64,000 nt of DNA from an uncultured Christensenellaceae bacterium (GCA_910586625.1 CAJUIZ010000001.1:62001-126000); one strand, 5' to 3'; counted from the stretch's first letter, positions 18,699-27,530 are shown. Program-made: numbers and translations. Notes: a model not told the origin generated them from the sequence alone.

Positions 18699-19973
18699 TT
18701 ATTTGCTTATTTTATTGTAAGCGGTATGAAGAAGATTTACATAATCCCACATATCCGTCCAAGTAGCTCCGGTAGCAACGCCGTTTTTGTCAAGCCATTC
18801 GTTATACATTTTATCGGGAATCGGCTGTCCTGTAACTATTTTATCTGCCTCCGAATCATATCCGTCTTTATGCTTCAAATCATCCGCAGCGGTTATGCCG
18901 TCAAAACCGTTTGCAACTACATATTTGCAAGTAGCTTCAACGTTTGCGGTCCAACCGAGAGCATTAGCAGCAGGAGTTACCCAATAACCGTTTTGAGATT
19001 TAAGCAGAGCGGCGGAAGTCATAATATCGGTTTTGAAACCGTCGGCTGTTTCAACAGATACTCTGTTATCGAGAACAGCTTTGGCATATGCTTCGCAGGC
19101 GGCCGCATCGGCGAAAAACTGTTTGAGCGTTTTATCGCCTACTTTGTACCCGTCGGTTGCATCGTATACCATAGTTACGTTATCGTATTTTACGGTTTTC
19201 CAGTAATATGTTCCGGAAACTTCCACTGCATGTGTTCCTGCTTCGGCATTTGCTTCAACTTGCGTGGGGAAGCAGGCTTCGTCCAATTCGGCAATGGCAA
19301 TCTTACCGTATTTAACCGTAATCGTTGCGATTCCTACGTACCCTTGTCTGTGAACAAGTCCGTAAGCCGTAGCGCTGGTACCGTAATCGATAGTTACACA
19401 GTTCTTATTTTTGCTAACGTCACCCTTGGCTTGCAACAAAGCGTCTTGAACGGCAAGAACCAAACGAGCGGACGATTGAGTCGCGCCTGCATCCTTGGCA
19501 AATTCGCCGTGTCCGCCGATAACTACTGCAAGACTGTCGGGGATATATTTGATAGTTTCAACGTTGGTTTTACCGGTAATAGGTTCTCCGTTGGTAGCTA
19601 CGTATACTTTCATACCGAGAACTTCTTGAGTGGTAAGACCCGTAAAGCTGTCTACCATTGCTTGACCGAACTTAAGCCAATTGGTTTTGCCTGCTGTGTC
19701 TACGCCTGCTTCGCCTTCAATTGCGCCGCCGTAAGGATTGTTAGTCCAGTTGGGAGAAAGGTTGTGCCAACCAGCTTCTTCCATTTCGGCTTCCATAATT
19801 TCTACGTTAGTTATAACGTTACCTTGAACGGAAACCTTTACCTTGCAGCCGTAAGTATTTCCCCAATTGGAATAAGAGTATTCGCCTTCGTACGTCTTGC
19901 CTGCGCAGGAAACGAGTCCTACAACGGAAAGAGTCATTACCAAAGCAAGAACAACTACTAATGCCTTTTTCAT
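18699..19973 (-). CDS. FMN-binding domain lipoprotein, PplA-like
   Basis: A 424-residue secreted lipoprotein: signal peptide with lipobox LVSC and lipidated Cys23. The mature part looks like two FMN-binding domains in tandem (about 26-185 and 195-410). Flavinylation-type motifs end in GAT: DAGATQSS at 161-168 (acceptor Thr165) and VATGATWTD near 399-407 (Thr404). Both depart from the usual Dxx(S/T)GAT consensus. PplA of Listeria is the known precedent: a two-domain flavoprotein lipidated on the outer face that passes electrons to extracellular acceptors after ApbE-type flavinylation. The start has AAGGAGA 7 bases upstream; an upstream 20-codon extension is leader sequence. Confidence 0.82.
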   Translation of the reverse strand: MKKALVVVLALVMTLSVVGLVSCAGKTYEGEYSYSNWGNTYGCKVKVSVQGNVITNVEIMEAEMEEAGWHNLSPNWTNNPYGGAIEGEAGVDTAGKTNWLKFGQAMVDSFTGLTTQEVLGMKVYVATNGEPITGKTNVETIKYIPDSLAVVIGGHGEFAKDAGATQSSARLVLAVQDALLQAKGDVSKNKNCVTIDYGTSATAYGLVHRQGYVGIATITVKYGKIAIAELDEACFPTQVEANAEAGTHAVEVSGTYYWKTVKYDNVTMVYDATDGYKVGDKTLKQFFADAAACEAYAKAVLDNRVSVETADGFKTDIMTSAALLKSQNGYWVTPAANALGWTANVEATCKYVVANGFDGITAADDLKHKDGYDSEADKIVTGQPIPDKMYNEWLDKNGVATGATWTDMWDYVNLLHTAYNKISK

Positions 19974-20001
19974 TTCTATTTCTCCTTCATATTTTTTGAG
20001 T

Positions 20002-20030
20002 TTATTTTTGCGGTTTTTTCGCAAAAATAA
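20002..20030 (-). promoter_or_regulatory. Strong hairpin in the 5' UTR of the FMN-lipoprotein gene
   Basis: A perfect 11-bp inverted repeat (ttatttttgcg, loop of 7) lies between the promoter and the ribosome-binding site. No T run follows in the direction of transcription, so it is not a terminator; it may stabilise the mRNA or bind a regulator. Confidence 0.45.
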
Positions 20031-20054
20031 CACAGCATTTTTTATTGCATAGGT

Positions 20055-20083
20055 ATTTTATCACAAGTAAACCTTTTAGGCAA
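20055..20083 (-). promoter_or_regulatory. Promoter of the FMN-lipoprotein gene
   Basis: TTGCCT at 20078-20083, 17-base spacer, TAAAAT at 20055-20060. Leader length is about 75 bases. Confidence 0.7.
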
Positions 20084-20147
20084 CTTTTTAACTTAACTAT
20101 TGCAATAGTTTTTGTTTATAATCCAATAAGTTTTTTATAATTAGTTA

Positions 20148-21584
20148 CTAATAGGCGCGAGCCACTAACGCTACTACCAAATTGTCGCCCTTGCGTCCGC
20201 AAGCCGTGCATACGTCTTGGAAAGGTTCCTCGTCCAACATAACGCGCACGGTTGCTTGGTACTTTTCCTTGAACAGCGCTTCGCATTTCGCATCTTTGTC
20301 CCACACTACCTTTGCAAAGCATTTGTCATCGAGAATTTCGCCAAGTTCCTGCATGTTATGCGCCAGCTTTACGTGGCTGTCGCGGAAGGCGAGCGACTTG
20401 GCGTACATATTGGACTGAATTTCGTCAAGCAGCGCGGCTACTCCGTCGGATATGCCGTCAATAGGCATTGTCGCCTTGTCGCAGGTATCCCTGCGAGCAT
20501 AGGTTACTACGCCCTGTTCGATATCGCGGGGACCCACTTCGATACGCACGGGAACGCCCTTCATTTCCCACTCGTTGAACTTCCACCCCGGCGACTGGTC
20601 GCGTACGTCCAGTTCCGTCCGTATACCCTTTGCGCGCAGGCTTTGTGCAATCTCGCTTGCCTTGTCCAAAACGCCTTCCTTGTGTGCGGCAACAGGTATT
20701 ACCACCGCCTGAACGGGAGCCACGCGGGGCGGAAGCACCAAACCGCGCTGATCGCCGTGAGCCATAATTACCGCTCCGATAAGGCGAGTTGATACTCCCC
20801 AACTGGATTGCCAAACGTACTTGTGAGTGCTGTCCTTGTCAAGAAACTGAATGCCGTATGCACGGGAAAACTTCTGCCCGAAATGATGAGTCGTACCGGC
20901 TTGCAGGCTCTTGCCGTCCAGCATCATAGCTTCCATTCCGTATGTCGCTTCCGCGCCTGCAAACTTCTCCTTTTCGCTCTTTTGTCCTATAAAAGTAGGC
21001 ATTGCAAGAACGTCGCGCGCAAAATCGCTGTACAAATGCAGCATATCGATAGTTTCCGCGAGCGACTCTTCGCGCGTGGCGTGTATTGTGTGACCTTCCT
21101 GCCACAGAAATTCGCTGGTACGCAAAAACGGACGGGTGGTTTTCTCCCACCGCATAACGTTTGCCCATTGGTTGAGCTTTAAGGGCAGGTCGCGGTAGCT
21201 GTTTATCCACTTGGCGTACATAGTACTGAATATCGTCTCGCTGGTAGGACGGACAACGCACGGCTCGGCAAGCTTGTCGCCGCCCGCTTCCGTAACAAGC
21301 GCTACTTCGGGAGCAAAGCCTTCGACGTGCTCCGCTTCCTTATCCAACAGGCTCTTGGGAATAAGCAACGGAAAATACGCATTTTGATGTCCCGTAGCCT
21401 TGAAGCGCGCGTCAAGCTCCTTTTGAATATTTTCCCATATGGCGTATCCGTAGGGGCGGATAACCATCGTACCCTTGACGGGACCGTAATCTACAAGCTG
21501 AGTTTTGAGTACGACGTCTGTGTACCATTGGGGAAAATCCACGTTTATATCGGCAATTTCTTTTACAAATTGTTTGTCCGCCAT
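20148..21584 (-). CDS. proS: Prolyl-tRNA synthetase, archaeal/eukaryotic-like short form
   Basis: A 478-residue class II synthetase charging tRNA-Pro. Length and motifs fit the ProS type 3 form without the bacterial editing (INS) insertion: motif 2 around VMRWEKTTRPFLRTSEFLWQEGHT (quoted as two parts: VMRWEKT and LRTSEFLWQEGHT), and the C-terminal ProRS-type zinc-binding-like end with CTACGRKG. The terminal residue pair AY matches the conserved Tyr end of this form. Start: AAGGAG 8 bases upstream. It is transcribed alone from a strong promoter at 21641-21669; no T-box leader is present. Confidence 0.97.
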   Translation of the reverse strand: MADKQFVKEIADINVDFPQWYTDVVLKTQLVDYGPVKGTMVIRPYGYAIWENIQKELDARFKATGHQNAYFPLLIPKSLLDKEAEHVEGFAPEVALVTEAGGDKLAEPCVVRPTSETIFSTMYAKWINSYRDLPLKLNQWANVMRWEKTTRPFLRTSEFLWQEGHTIHATREESLAETIDMLHLYSDFARDVLAMPTFIGQKSEKEKFAGAEATYGMEAMMLDGKSLQAGTTHHFGQKFSRAYGIQFLDKDSTHKYVWQSSWGVSTRLIGAVIMAHGDQRGLVLPPRVAPVQAVVIPVAAHKEGVLDKASEIAQSLRAKGIRTELDVRDQSPGWKFNEWEMKGVPVRIEVGPRDIEQGVVTYARRDTCDKATMPIDGISDGVAALLDEIQSNMYAKSLAFRDSHVKLAHNMQELGEILDDKCFAKVVWDKDAKCEALFKEKYQATVRVMLDEEPFQDVCTACGRKGDNLVVALVARAY

Positions 21585-21640
21585 ATAATTAACTCCTTAG
21601 TTCGTTACGCCGCGCAAAACGGCGAATATTAAGCGTAATC

Positions 21641-21669
21641 AGTATAATTCAATATAGTATATTTGTCAA
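21641..21669 (-). promoter_or_regulatory. Promoter of proS
   Basis: TTGACA at 21664-21669, 17-base spacer, TATACT at 21641-21646. The leader of about 50 bases contains only a small cgccg/cggcg hairpin. Confidence 0.85.
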
Positions 21670-21815
21670 TTTCGCAAGATAAAATAATGCGATTTTTGTT
21701 GCGCGCGAATGGTTGTAATACGCGCCGCGCCGTTATAAGCTATGCGGCGTTCGCATTGCAATCTATGCTCGGCTAAAAATATACGGAAATAATGTTTTAT
21801 CCCAAAATACAAAAA

Positions 21816-21842
21816 CAAGCCTTGGCGGTATGCCAAGGCTTG
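21816..21842 (-). terminator. Terminator of the lipoprotein gene at 21857
   Basis: An 11-bp perfect stem (caagccttggc, loop of 5) is followed by TTTTTGTATTTT on the minus strand. Confidence 0.93.
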
Positions 21843-21856
21843 CGTGAAAGTCACAA

Positions 21857-23278
21857 TCAGTCTTCGTCGGCTACAAGCGTCAATATTACCGAGTCGGAAT
21901 TGGTCTTTTCCGCCGCATCGAACTTAACGACGGATACCGAACCGCTGGACAGCGTTATAACGTAATTATGCGTGTCGTCCGCCTTGATAATCTTGGGAAC
22001 GGACCAACCCGAAGCGGAAGCAAGGCTTCTTGCATAAGGAACGGGCTGCGCGTTCGCCGCGGCAAGGTCAAGCGTGTACGCAACGTTATCTCTCGTAAAA
22101 TACAGAGTATCGCCGACAAGCTTGTTAAACGTAATAGCCTTGTCCGAGCCCAAAGCAGTCGGATCCAGTATTACGGTATTCTTATCGGTTTTGTAAATGC
22201 CGTACAACGTCTTTTCCAATATCTTTTCCGTAGCGGTAAAGATAATCGTATCCTTATAGCCGTAGTAGGTTGTGGGAGTTTCGGTACTCAAAGCCACGTT
22301 TGCAGTAGGCTCCGTATTTGCTTCGGAAGCGAAATACAGCGCTTTGTTGCCTATGTCGGAATTATCGGAGTCGCTCATCGTGTAGTATACAGTTCCGTCG
22401 TTGACAGAAGTAATCGTATACGTAATAGTAGATTTATCTTCGCCTTCTTCTACGGAGTTATCCACGATAACCTGCTTGTCCGTCGCACTTGCGGCAAGCT
22501 TGCAAATAGAACCGTCTTCGTCCGTAAAGAACACCGCCTTGCCCGCAACGTCGAACTTGGCGTTGGAAATCTTCTTGACTTCCGCAGTCAGCTTGCCGCT
22601 TGCAACGTCAAGATTGGCGACGTTGGTGTCGCTGCCGCTCGCCATTACGAACGTAGCAACAAGCTTACCGTCAATCTCGTTGAGCATAATCTGCGCTGCG
22701 TTACTGGTAAATACGTAGTGCTTCTTCATATCCGAACCGTTAAGCGCGTAGCTGGTTAATACCGATTGATCCGTTTGCTTGTTACCGCCGGCGGTCAACG
22801 CGTCGTTGGGCGTCAAAATGTACAGTCTGTCGTTAAAAATATAAATACCGTTGAGATCCGTCGTAGTAGTATTGCCGCTGTAATAAAAATTGGGAACTAC
22901 CACTTCCGCGGTCTTCTTCAATTCTTCGGCAATCTTTTTGGTTTTGGCGGACGTGGAAGTCAAAGTGGTATCTTCGTAAACTTCGAACAGCTTTTCCATA
23001 TCGGAAATCTTGATACGGGCAATAGAACCTACACGACCGTAGGATTCGGCATAGGTATTTTCCGCCGCGGCCGAGCTTTGATAACCGTTTACGTAATAAA
23101 GCCATTCGCCGTATTTTACCGCGTTGCCGCCGTTACCGTCCGCTTCGACGGTAGCTTTGTCGGGCAGACTGCCCGGCTTGAAAGCGTTTTGTTCGCAAGC
23201 CGCAAGTAACACGGAAGCAACAAGAACCGTTACTACGACCAATATCAATGCAATTTTGCTGAAAGTGCGTTTGAACAT
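21857..23278 (-). CDS. Secreted lipoprotein of unknown function, possible beta-propeller
   Basis: A 473-residue lipoprotein with lipobox LLAAC (Cys28). The mature protein is rich in short repeated strands with Tyr-Tyr, Asp and Gly turns, such as GEWLYYVNGY, NDRLYILTPND, GDTLYFTRDN and GYKDTIIFTATE. These resemble DUF5050-like propeller blades that report on small ligands at the surface. No catalytic motif was recognised. Start: AAGGAG 8 bases upstream. Own promoter at 23316-23344 and terminator, so monocistronic. The function is open. Confidence 0.75.
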   Translation of the reverse strand: MFKRTFSKIALILVVVTVLVASVLLAACEQNAFKPGSLPDKATVEADGNGGNAVKYGEWLYYVNGYQSSAAAENTYAESYGRVGSIARIKISDMEKLFEVYEDTTLTSTSAKTKKIAEELKKTAEVVVPNFYYSGNTTTTDLNGIYIFNDRLYILTPNDALTAGGNKQTDQSVLTSYALNGSDMKKHYVFTSNAAQIMLNEIDGKLVATFVMASGSDTNVANLDVASGKLTAEVKKISNAKFDVAGKAVFFTDEDGSICKLAASATDKQVIVDNSVEEGEDKSTITYTITSVNDGTVYYTMSDSDNSDIGNKALYFASEANTEPTANVALSTETPTTYYGYKDTIIFTATEKILEKTLYGIYKTDKNTVILDPTALGSDKAITFNKLVGDTLYFTRDNVAYTLDLAAANAQPVPYARSLASASGWSVPKIIKADDTHNYVITLSSGSVSVVKFDAAEKTNSDSVILTLVADED

Positions 23279-23315
23279 TATACTACTCCTTAATGTAGAT
23301 ACTACATAGGTCTTA

Positions 23316-23344
23316 ATTATATATCAAACAAAGCAAAATTGCAA
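23316..23344 (-). promoter_or_regulatory. Promoter of the lipoprotein gene
   Basis: TTGCAA at 23339-23344, 17-base spacer, TATAAT at 23316-23321. The short leader contains an atgtag/ctacat inverted repeat just before AAGGAG. Confidence 0.75.
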
Positions 23345-23425
23345 CGGTTTTGGCATATTCTTATCATTCTTGACATCAATTTATACTTTGACACGCCTGC
23401 AAATACGGGTTTTAAGACCGCTAAG

Positions 23426-24292
23426 TTACACTGTTTCGTTCAAAGCGGATATTTGTCCAGTATCTGCATCCTGAAAAAGCATCCAGAACGAAACGGGAGA
23501 ATTGTCTACGAAAACAAAGTCCTTGTCTTCGAAGCCGTCGCGTTCGGCAGGCAGTCCGTAGCAGATATACCTTATCTGCCCGTTAGCCTGCAAAACGCCC
23601 AGCACGAAATACTTGTCGGACGAAGGAAAGTCTATTCGGACAAAAAACGAACCCTTGTACTTGCGAATCAACGGATAATAAGGCGGAAACTGCAAAAAAA
23701 CACGGCTTATTTCTTCCTTGACGGACTGATAATACTCCGTATTGGCGCAGGAAGCGTAATAACGCTCGAATGCGTCGCTGTATTCCTTGACGCTTTTATA
23801 CCGTTCGTCCGCGCGTGTTTGAAAGCGTTTGAGCTCCGCGCCTTCAAAGTAGTTGTCCGTAGACGCGACAAACTGCTCGTACGCGGTGGAATTGTTTGTC
23901 TGCCCGATTGTATCGAAGCCTTCTATCAAGCTTTCCTTTTGACGGAATAATACATCGCAAACCGTACCGTCGCCCACAAACGCGCGAGCGACTTCATAGC
24001 ATTTGTCTTCCCTTTTTACCAACAGACAAGCAACGTTGTCCAAGTCTTTTTTGGGAAGGGTAAACGAACAGTTATTGAGCGTGGACAATTGCTTGACAAA
24101 TCTTTCGCGCCCGAAGCCGAACACAATCCACCATTCGCCGAACATGGCGACGTCCGCGTTGGTTACAAACACGTTAACGTCGGTATCCGTAGCCGAGTTG
24201 TTTACAAGCTTGACCATACCGCACAGCTCCTTGCCGCGCAGGGCAAAGCGTTTGTCCGTTTGCTGCAATATCAAAATACGTTTACAATACAT
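23426..24292 (-). CDS. Uncharacterised protein
   Basis: A 288-residue protein I do not recognise. It has no signal peptide or membrane helix and looks cytoplasmic. The first 90 residues are a strand-rich domain (MVKLVNNSATDTDVNVFVTN, then GEWWIVFGFGRERF); the middle (about 140-200) is charged and helical (FQTRADERYKSVKEYSDAFE); the last 80 residues are strand-rich with several aromatic residues (FFVRIDFPSSDKYFVLGVLQ). The start at MYCKRIL was chosen because AGGAG lies 6-7 bases upstream. It sits 147 bases upstream of the lipoprotein gene on the same strand with no terminator between, so the two could be co-transcribed. Confidence 0.7.
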   Translation of the reverse strand: MYCKRILILQQTDKRFALRGKELCGMVKLVNNSATDTDVNVFVTNADVAMFGEWWIVFGFGRERFVKQLSTLNNCSFTLPKKDLDNVACLLVKREDKCYEVARAFVGDGTVCDVLFRQKESLIEGFDTIGQTNNSTAYEQFVASTDNYFEGAELKRFQTRADERYKSVKEYSDAFERYYASCANTEYYQSVKEEISRVFLQFPPYYPLIRKYKGSFFVRIDFPSSDKYFVLGVLQANGQIRYICYGLPAERDGFEDKDFVFVDNSPVSFWMLFQDADTGQISALNETV

Positions 24293-24392
24293 AAGCCTGC
24301 TCCTAAGCATACTTTACAATATACTAAACCGCAGGCACGCCGAATATACCGAAACTTATGACGAAAAACCGCTTGTATTGTATAAAAACATT

Positions 24393-24431
24393 AAAAAAAC
24401 TTCCGCGTTTTATTTGCGCGGAAGTTTTTTT
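24393..24431. terminator. Terminator after the HAD phosphatase gene
   Basis: A 15-bp perfect stem (A7-cttccgcg, loop of 9) with T7 on the trailing side in either direction. On the minus strand it ends the GH13-HAD operon. Confidence 0.94.
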
Positions 24432-24454
24432 GCGTTATAACGCCGCAAAAACTC

Positions 24455-25303
24455 TTATTTATCCTTAGTGACGGATTTATAGGACTGCTCGGACAGACTG
24501 GTAAAGTGCAACTTTGCGCTTATCTTGTCCAAAACAGCCTTCAACGCAGTGTCTATTTCTCCGCCGTCGGTGTAATCGCATTTGAGATAGAAGTCCACGC
24601 GTTCTTGGTCGACGAGATAGGACGCGTCGGACGGCTTTTTGTATACTCCTATCGCGTAGCCGCCGCGCTGACGAACAAGCTTCATACTGGGAACGTCGGT
24701 AAGTCCGTCGCCGATATATACCATTTGGTCGAAAGGTACAACGCGTTCGTTACGGGGCATATACATATTAAGCTTGGTATGCTCGCCCACATCTTCCACG
24801 CCCTTGTTAATGCGGTAAAGAAACTGCGTTTTGCTGGTATAGTTAATTGCAATACTGGGCCAGAGCGGTTCGCCGTTGTCGTCGTACAAATAATCGCAAG
24901 CAAACACGTTATAGAATTCGTCAGCCACACCGCAGCCTTCTATCATCGACTTTAAGCCGCAGGAAAGAATATAATGCCGCACTTCCAAGCCCAATTTGCC
25001 GCCGTATGCGTTTATACGAGAGAACCATTCCTTAACGCCGTCGAAAAACTGCACGTCCTGTCCCATAGCCCTTAGCGCTTCGGGAGACAGACTGATATGC
25101 TTTTCGCGCGCTTTGGACGCCATAAGGTACATATAAGCCAAAATATGATCCATTTCGTACTTGTGCGCCAATTCGTCGCTTTTTTTCCAAAATTCGTCCG
25201 CCGTCATACCGAGCGCGGGAATAAAGGTAAACTCCTGCATATCGCGCGTGGACAATGTGTTATCGAAGTCGTAAATAAGAGCTACAATAGGTTTGTTATT
25301 CAT
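24455..25303 (-). CDS. HAD-superfamily phosphatase
   Basis: A 282-residue HAD phosphatase. The nucleophile motif DFDNTLS (Asp12, Asp14) is followed by a helical cap, the LSCGLKSMIEG region, and the acidic motif YIGDGLTDVPSM that binds Mg2+. Substrate unknown. The Shine-Dalgarno sequence AGGAGA is formed by the last codons and stop of the GH13 gene, whose stop ends 2 bases before the ATG, so translation is coupled. The pairing with a glucosidase suggests removal of a phosphate from a sugar, but this is inference only. Confidence 0.88.
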   Translation of the reverse strand: MNNKPIVALIYDFDNTLSTRDMQEFTFIPALGMTADEFWKKSDELAHKYEMDHILAYMYLMASKAREKHISLSPEALRAMGQDVQFFDGVKEWFSRINAYGGKLGLEVRHYILSCGLKSMIEGCGVADEFYNVFACDYLYDDNGEPLWPSIAINYTSKTQFLYRINKGVEDVGEHTKLNMYMPRNERVVPFDQMVYIGDGLTDVPSMKLVRQRGGYAIGVYKKPSDASYLVDQERVDFYLKCDYTDGGEIDTALKAVLDKISAKLHFTSLSEQSYKSVTKDK

Positions 25304-25305
25304 AC

Positions 25306-26862
25306 TTATCTCCTGTTTAATCGGAATATTACCGCCGTTTGCGGTTTGAGCAGCGTCGCTCCGTCCTTCGGCAAATAACCGCCCACCGTGAACAACGCGC
25401 CGTTTATAGCGTAAGGCAAGCTGCGTTCTTCGTCCGTGGGGTTGAATGCGACGGCCATGTCGGCTCCGCGAACATAACACAGCACGCCGTCGTCGGAGCA
25501 GTAAATAACGTCCAACTCCGCGTCCGCTTGAAGCTCGTCGTTTTCCGCGCGGAGCTTATTTAGAGCCTTGACGATATTAAGTATCGAAGACGGGTCGGTA
25601 AGCTGACGTGATACGCAAGGCGCGTCGGCGCTGCGGTCGACGTCGAGATACAGCTTGTCGCGGCAGGCGTCGGAAAACCCTAAATTTGCAGCCTTGTCGT
25701 CCCATTGCATAGGCGTACGCGAACCGGTACGCTGAAAGCCGCCCTCCTTGGAAGTTTGCGACAGGTAACGCATACCTATCTCGTCGCCGTAGTAGGTAAA
25801 CGGCACTCCCGGCAAGGTTAATAGCATTGTAAAGTACAGCTTTACGCCACGTTCGTCAAGAGCGTTGGACAAACGAATTTCGTCGTGGTTGCCGCTGATA
25901 ACAGACACGTAACCGTTATCTTTGGTTTGACAAAGCTCGTCCAAATATATGCGCATAGTTTCCTTTGCGGATACGTGCGCCGTTTTGCAAAAATAACTGT
26001 TGTTGACTCCGTCCTTAACGTTGCGCGTTGCGTTGTAAACAAGTTTGCCGTGATGGTCGAGAACGAAATCGCAATGGAAGCCCGCCATATTGATAGCGCG
26101 CGGAGCGTTACACCACTCGGATACAAGCATCGCTTCGGGATATTCTCCGTCGAGCATGGCGCGCGCTCTGCGCCACAGCGACGCAGTCGCCGACTTGTCG
26201 TCGTCGTTTTTTACAAGACTGTCCGCCATATCCACGCGGAAGCCGTCGCAACCCCTGTCCAACCAAAAGCGCATAACGTTAAGCATTTCGTCGAAGGTTG
26301 CCCGAACGCGTTCGTCGGTGTAGCTTATTTGCCATTCGGGATGCGTTATCGCGTTAAAGCCGTAATTTAACGCCGGCTGACACAGAAAGAAATTGAGCAT
26401 ATAACAGCCGTCGCGGTCGGCGTTGCCTGCTACCAACGGATAGCCCTGCGGTCTATTCCAAACGCAGTCCGTCCATATGTAACGGTCGGTATATTTGTTA
26501 TGCTCGGGCAAACAGCTTTGCTTGAACCATTCGCATTCGTCCGACGTATGTCCCGGAACAAGGTCGAGTATAACACGCATTCCGCGGAAGTGCGCTTCGT
26601 CGAACAAACGGTATAAGTCTTCGTTAGTACCGTAACGCGGCGCGACCTTGTAGTAATCCGCCACGTCGTAGCCCGCATCCATAAAGGGCGACAGATAGCA
26701 CGGATTAAGCCACAGCGCATTGAAGCCCAATTCCTTGATATAATCCAATTTGCTTATTATTCCGTTGAAATCGCCTATTCCATCGCCGTCGGAATCGCAA
26801 AAGCTTTGCGGATAAATTTCGTAAAAATTAGCGGTTTTAAGCCAAGACGGCATTTTTTTCAT
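25306..26862 (-). CDS. GH13 alpha-glucosidase / oligo-1,6-glucosidase
   Basis: A 518-residue cytoplasmic glycoside hydrolase of family 13 (no signal peptide). The N-terminus (FYEIYPQSFCDSDGDGIGD) is typical of the oligo-1,6-glucosidase/trehalulose group. Catalytic nucleophile Asp211 is in DGFRVDMA, acid/base Glu249 in LVSEW and the transition-state pair in GNHD at 324-327. The C-terminal beta-domain is somewhat short. It likely cleaves alpha-linked glucosyl oligosaccharides after import. The start has AAGGAA upstream and a strong promoter at 26911-26939. The next gene is a HAD phosphatase. Confidence 0.93.
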   Translation of the reverse strand: MKKMPSWLKTANFYEIYPQSFCDSDGDGIGDFNGIISKLDYIKELGFNALWLNPCYLSPFMDAGYDVADYYKVAPRYGTNEDLYRLFDEAHFRGMRVILDLVPGHTSDECEWFKQSCLPEHNKYTDRYIWTDCVWNRPQGYPLVAGNADRDGCYMLNFFLCQPALNYGFNAITHPEWQISYTDERVRATFDEMLNVMRFWLDRGCDGFRVDMADSLVKNDDDKSATASLWRRARAMLDGEYPEAMLVSEWCNAPRAINMAGFHCDFVLDHHGKLVYNATRNVKDGVNNSYFCKTAHVSAKETMRIYLDELCQTKDNGYVSVISGNHDEIRLSNALDERGVKLYFTMLLTLPGVPFTYYGDEIGMRYLSQTSKEGGFQRTGSRTPMQWDDKAANLGFSDACRDKLYLDVDRSADAPCVSRQLTDPSSILNIVKALNKLRAENDELQADAELDVIYCSDDGVLCYVRGADMAVAFNPTDEERSLPYAINGALFTVGGYLPKDGATLLKPQTAVIFRLNRR

Positions 26863-26910
26863 AATGTTTTTCCTTGAATAAAATGATAATATATTAACTC
26901 TTGCCTAACA

Positions 26911-26939
26911 ATTATACAATATTTTTAAGCCGTTTTCAA
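26911..26939 (-). promoter_or_regulatory. Promoter of the GH13-HAD operon
   Basis: TTGAAA at 26934-26939, 17-base spacer, TATAAT at 26911-26916. Confidence 0.82.
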
Positions 26940-26976
26940 CACGTTTTTTAATTTTGCGCGGAATATTTACGCCAAT

Positions 26977-27480
26977 TTATCCTATAAGCGGGAAATCAGC
27001 AAGTAGTTTGGCAGGGAAAAATTCGCCGATTAACAACGACGTTACCGTAACGGCAAAAGGCTGAGCCAATCTGCCGAGTACCGATTCGGCGCTTTCGACC
27101 GACTTTTCGTCGCCGCAAAACATCGTGACGTGCGGAACAAACGGCATTCCGTCGGAAAAGTTGCCGTCGAACAACTTGTGCAGACCGTATATTTCGTCGC
27201 TGTATAACGGCTGCAAATATAAAACTTTTTTATCGAAATCCGCATAACGCGACAGCTCCAACGTAAAAGGCTTGCAAACGCTTGCAGTTTGCCGAAGCTT
27301 TTTTGTCAAACGCATTTGTTCGCTTACGGGAAAACTGCCCAACGACACGTGAAACGGCACATCCGTAGTATGACTGCCGACAAGACCGACGTCCGTCAAT
27401 TTGTTTTGCAAAGCACCAAGCACGTACTGCGCTCGATCGTCCAAGACCGCCATTACGGTTAAAAACTTGTCGCGTTTCAT
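26977..27480 (-). CDS. 2H phosphoesterase / 2'-5' RNA ligase family protein
   Basis: A 167-residue protein with the two His-x-Ser/Thr motifs of the 2H phosphoesterase superfamily: FHVSLGSF near residue 55 and PHVTMFCG near 120. Members hydrolyse cyclic phosphodiesters of RNA or nucleotides. The start at MKRDKFL was chosen because AGGGG lies 8 bases upstream; an upstream 27-codon extension crosses the terminator region. It lies alone between the RND gene terminator and the GH13 promoter. The natural substrate is unknown. Confidence 0.82.
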   Translation of the reverse strand: MKRDKFLTVMAVLDDRAQYVLGALQNKLTDVGLVGSHTTDVPFHVSLGSFPVSEQMRLTKKLRQTASVCKPFTLELSRYADFDKKVLYLQPLYSDEIYGLHKLFDGNFSDGMPFVPHVTMFCGDEKSVESAESVLGRLAQPFAVTVTSLLIGEFFPAKLLADFPLIG

Positions 27481-27530
27481 TTTTTTACCCCTGCAAACCG
27501 CAAAAATAATTGTTCGACGAATAAGTAAAA

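Noticed and set aside
18726..19961. A 411-codon open frame on the plus strand over the FMN-lipoprotein gene
   Set aside because: It is antisense to a gene with lipobox, Shine-Dalgarno sequence, promoter and domain matches. Its own translation shows no domain and its start lacks a ribosome-binding site; codon bias of the minus-strand gene explains the lack of stops.
21585..21640. T-box leader for proS
   Set aside because: The leader is only about 50 bases with one small hairpin. There is no specifier loop, no T-box sequence and no terminator.
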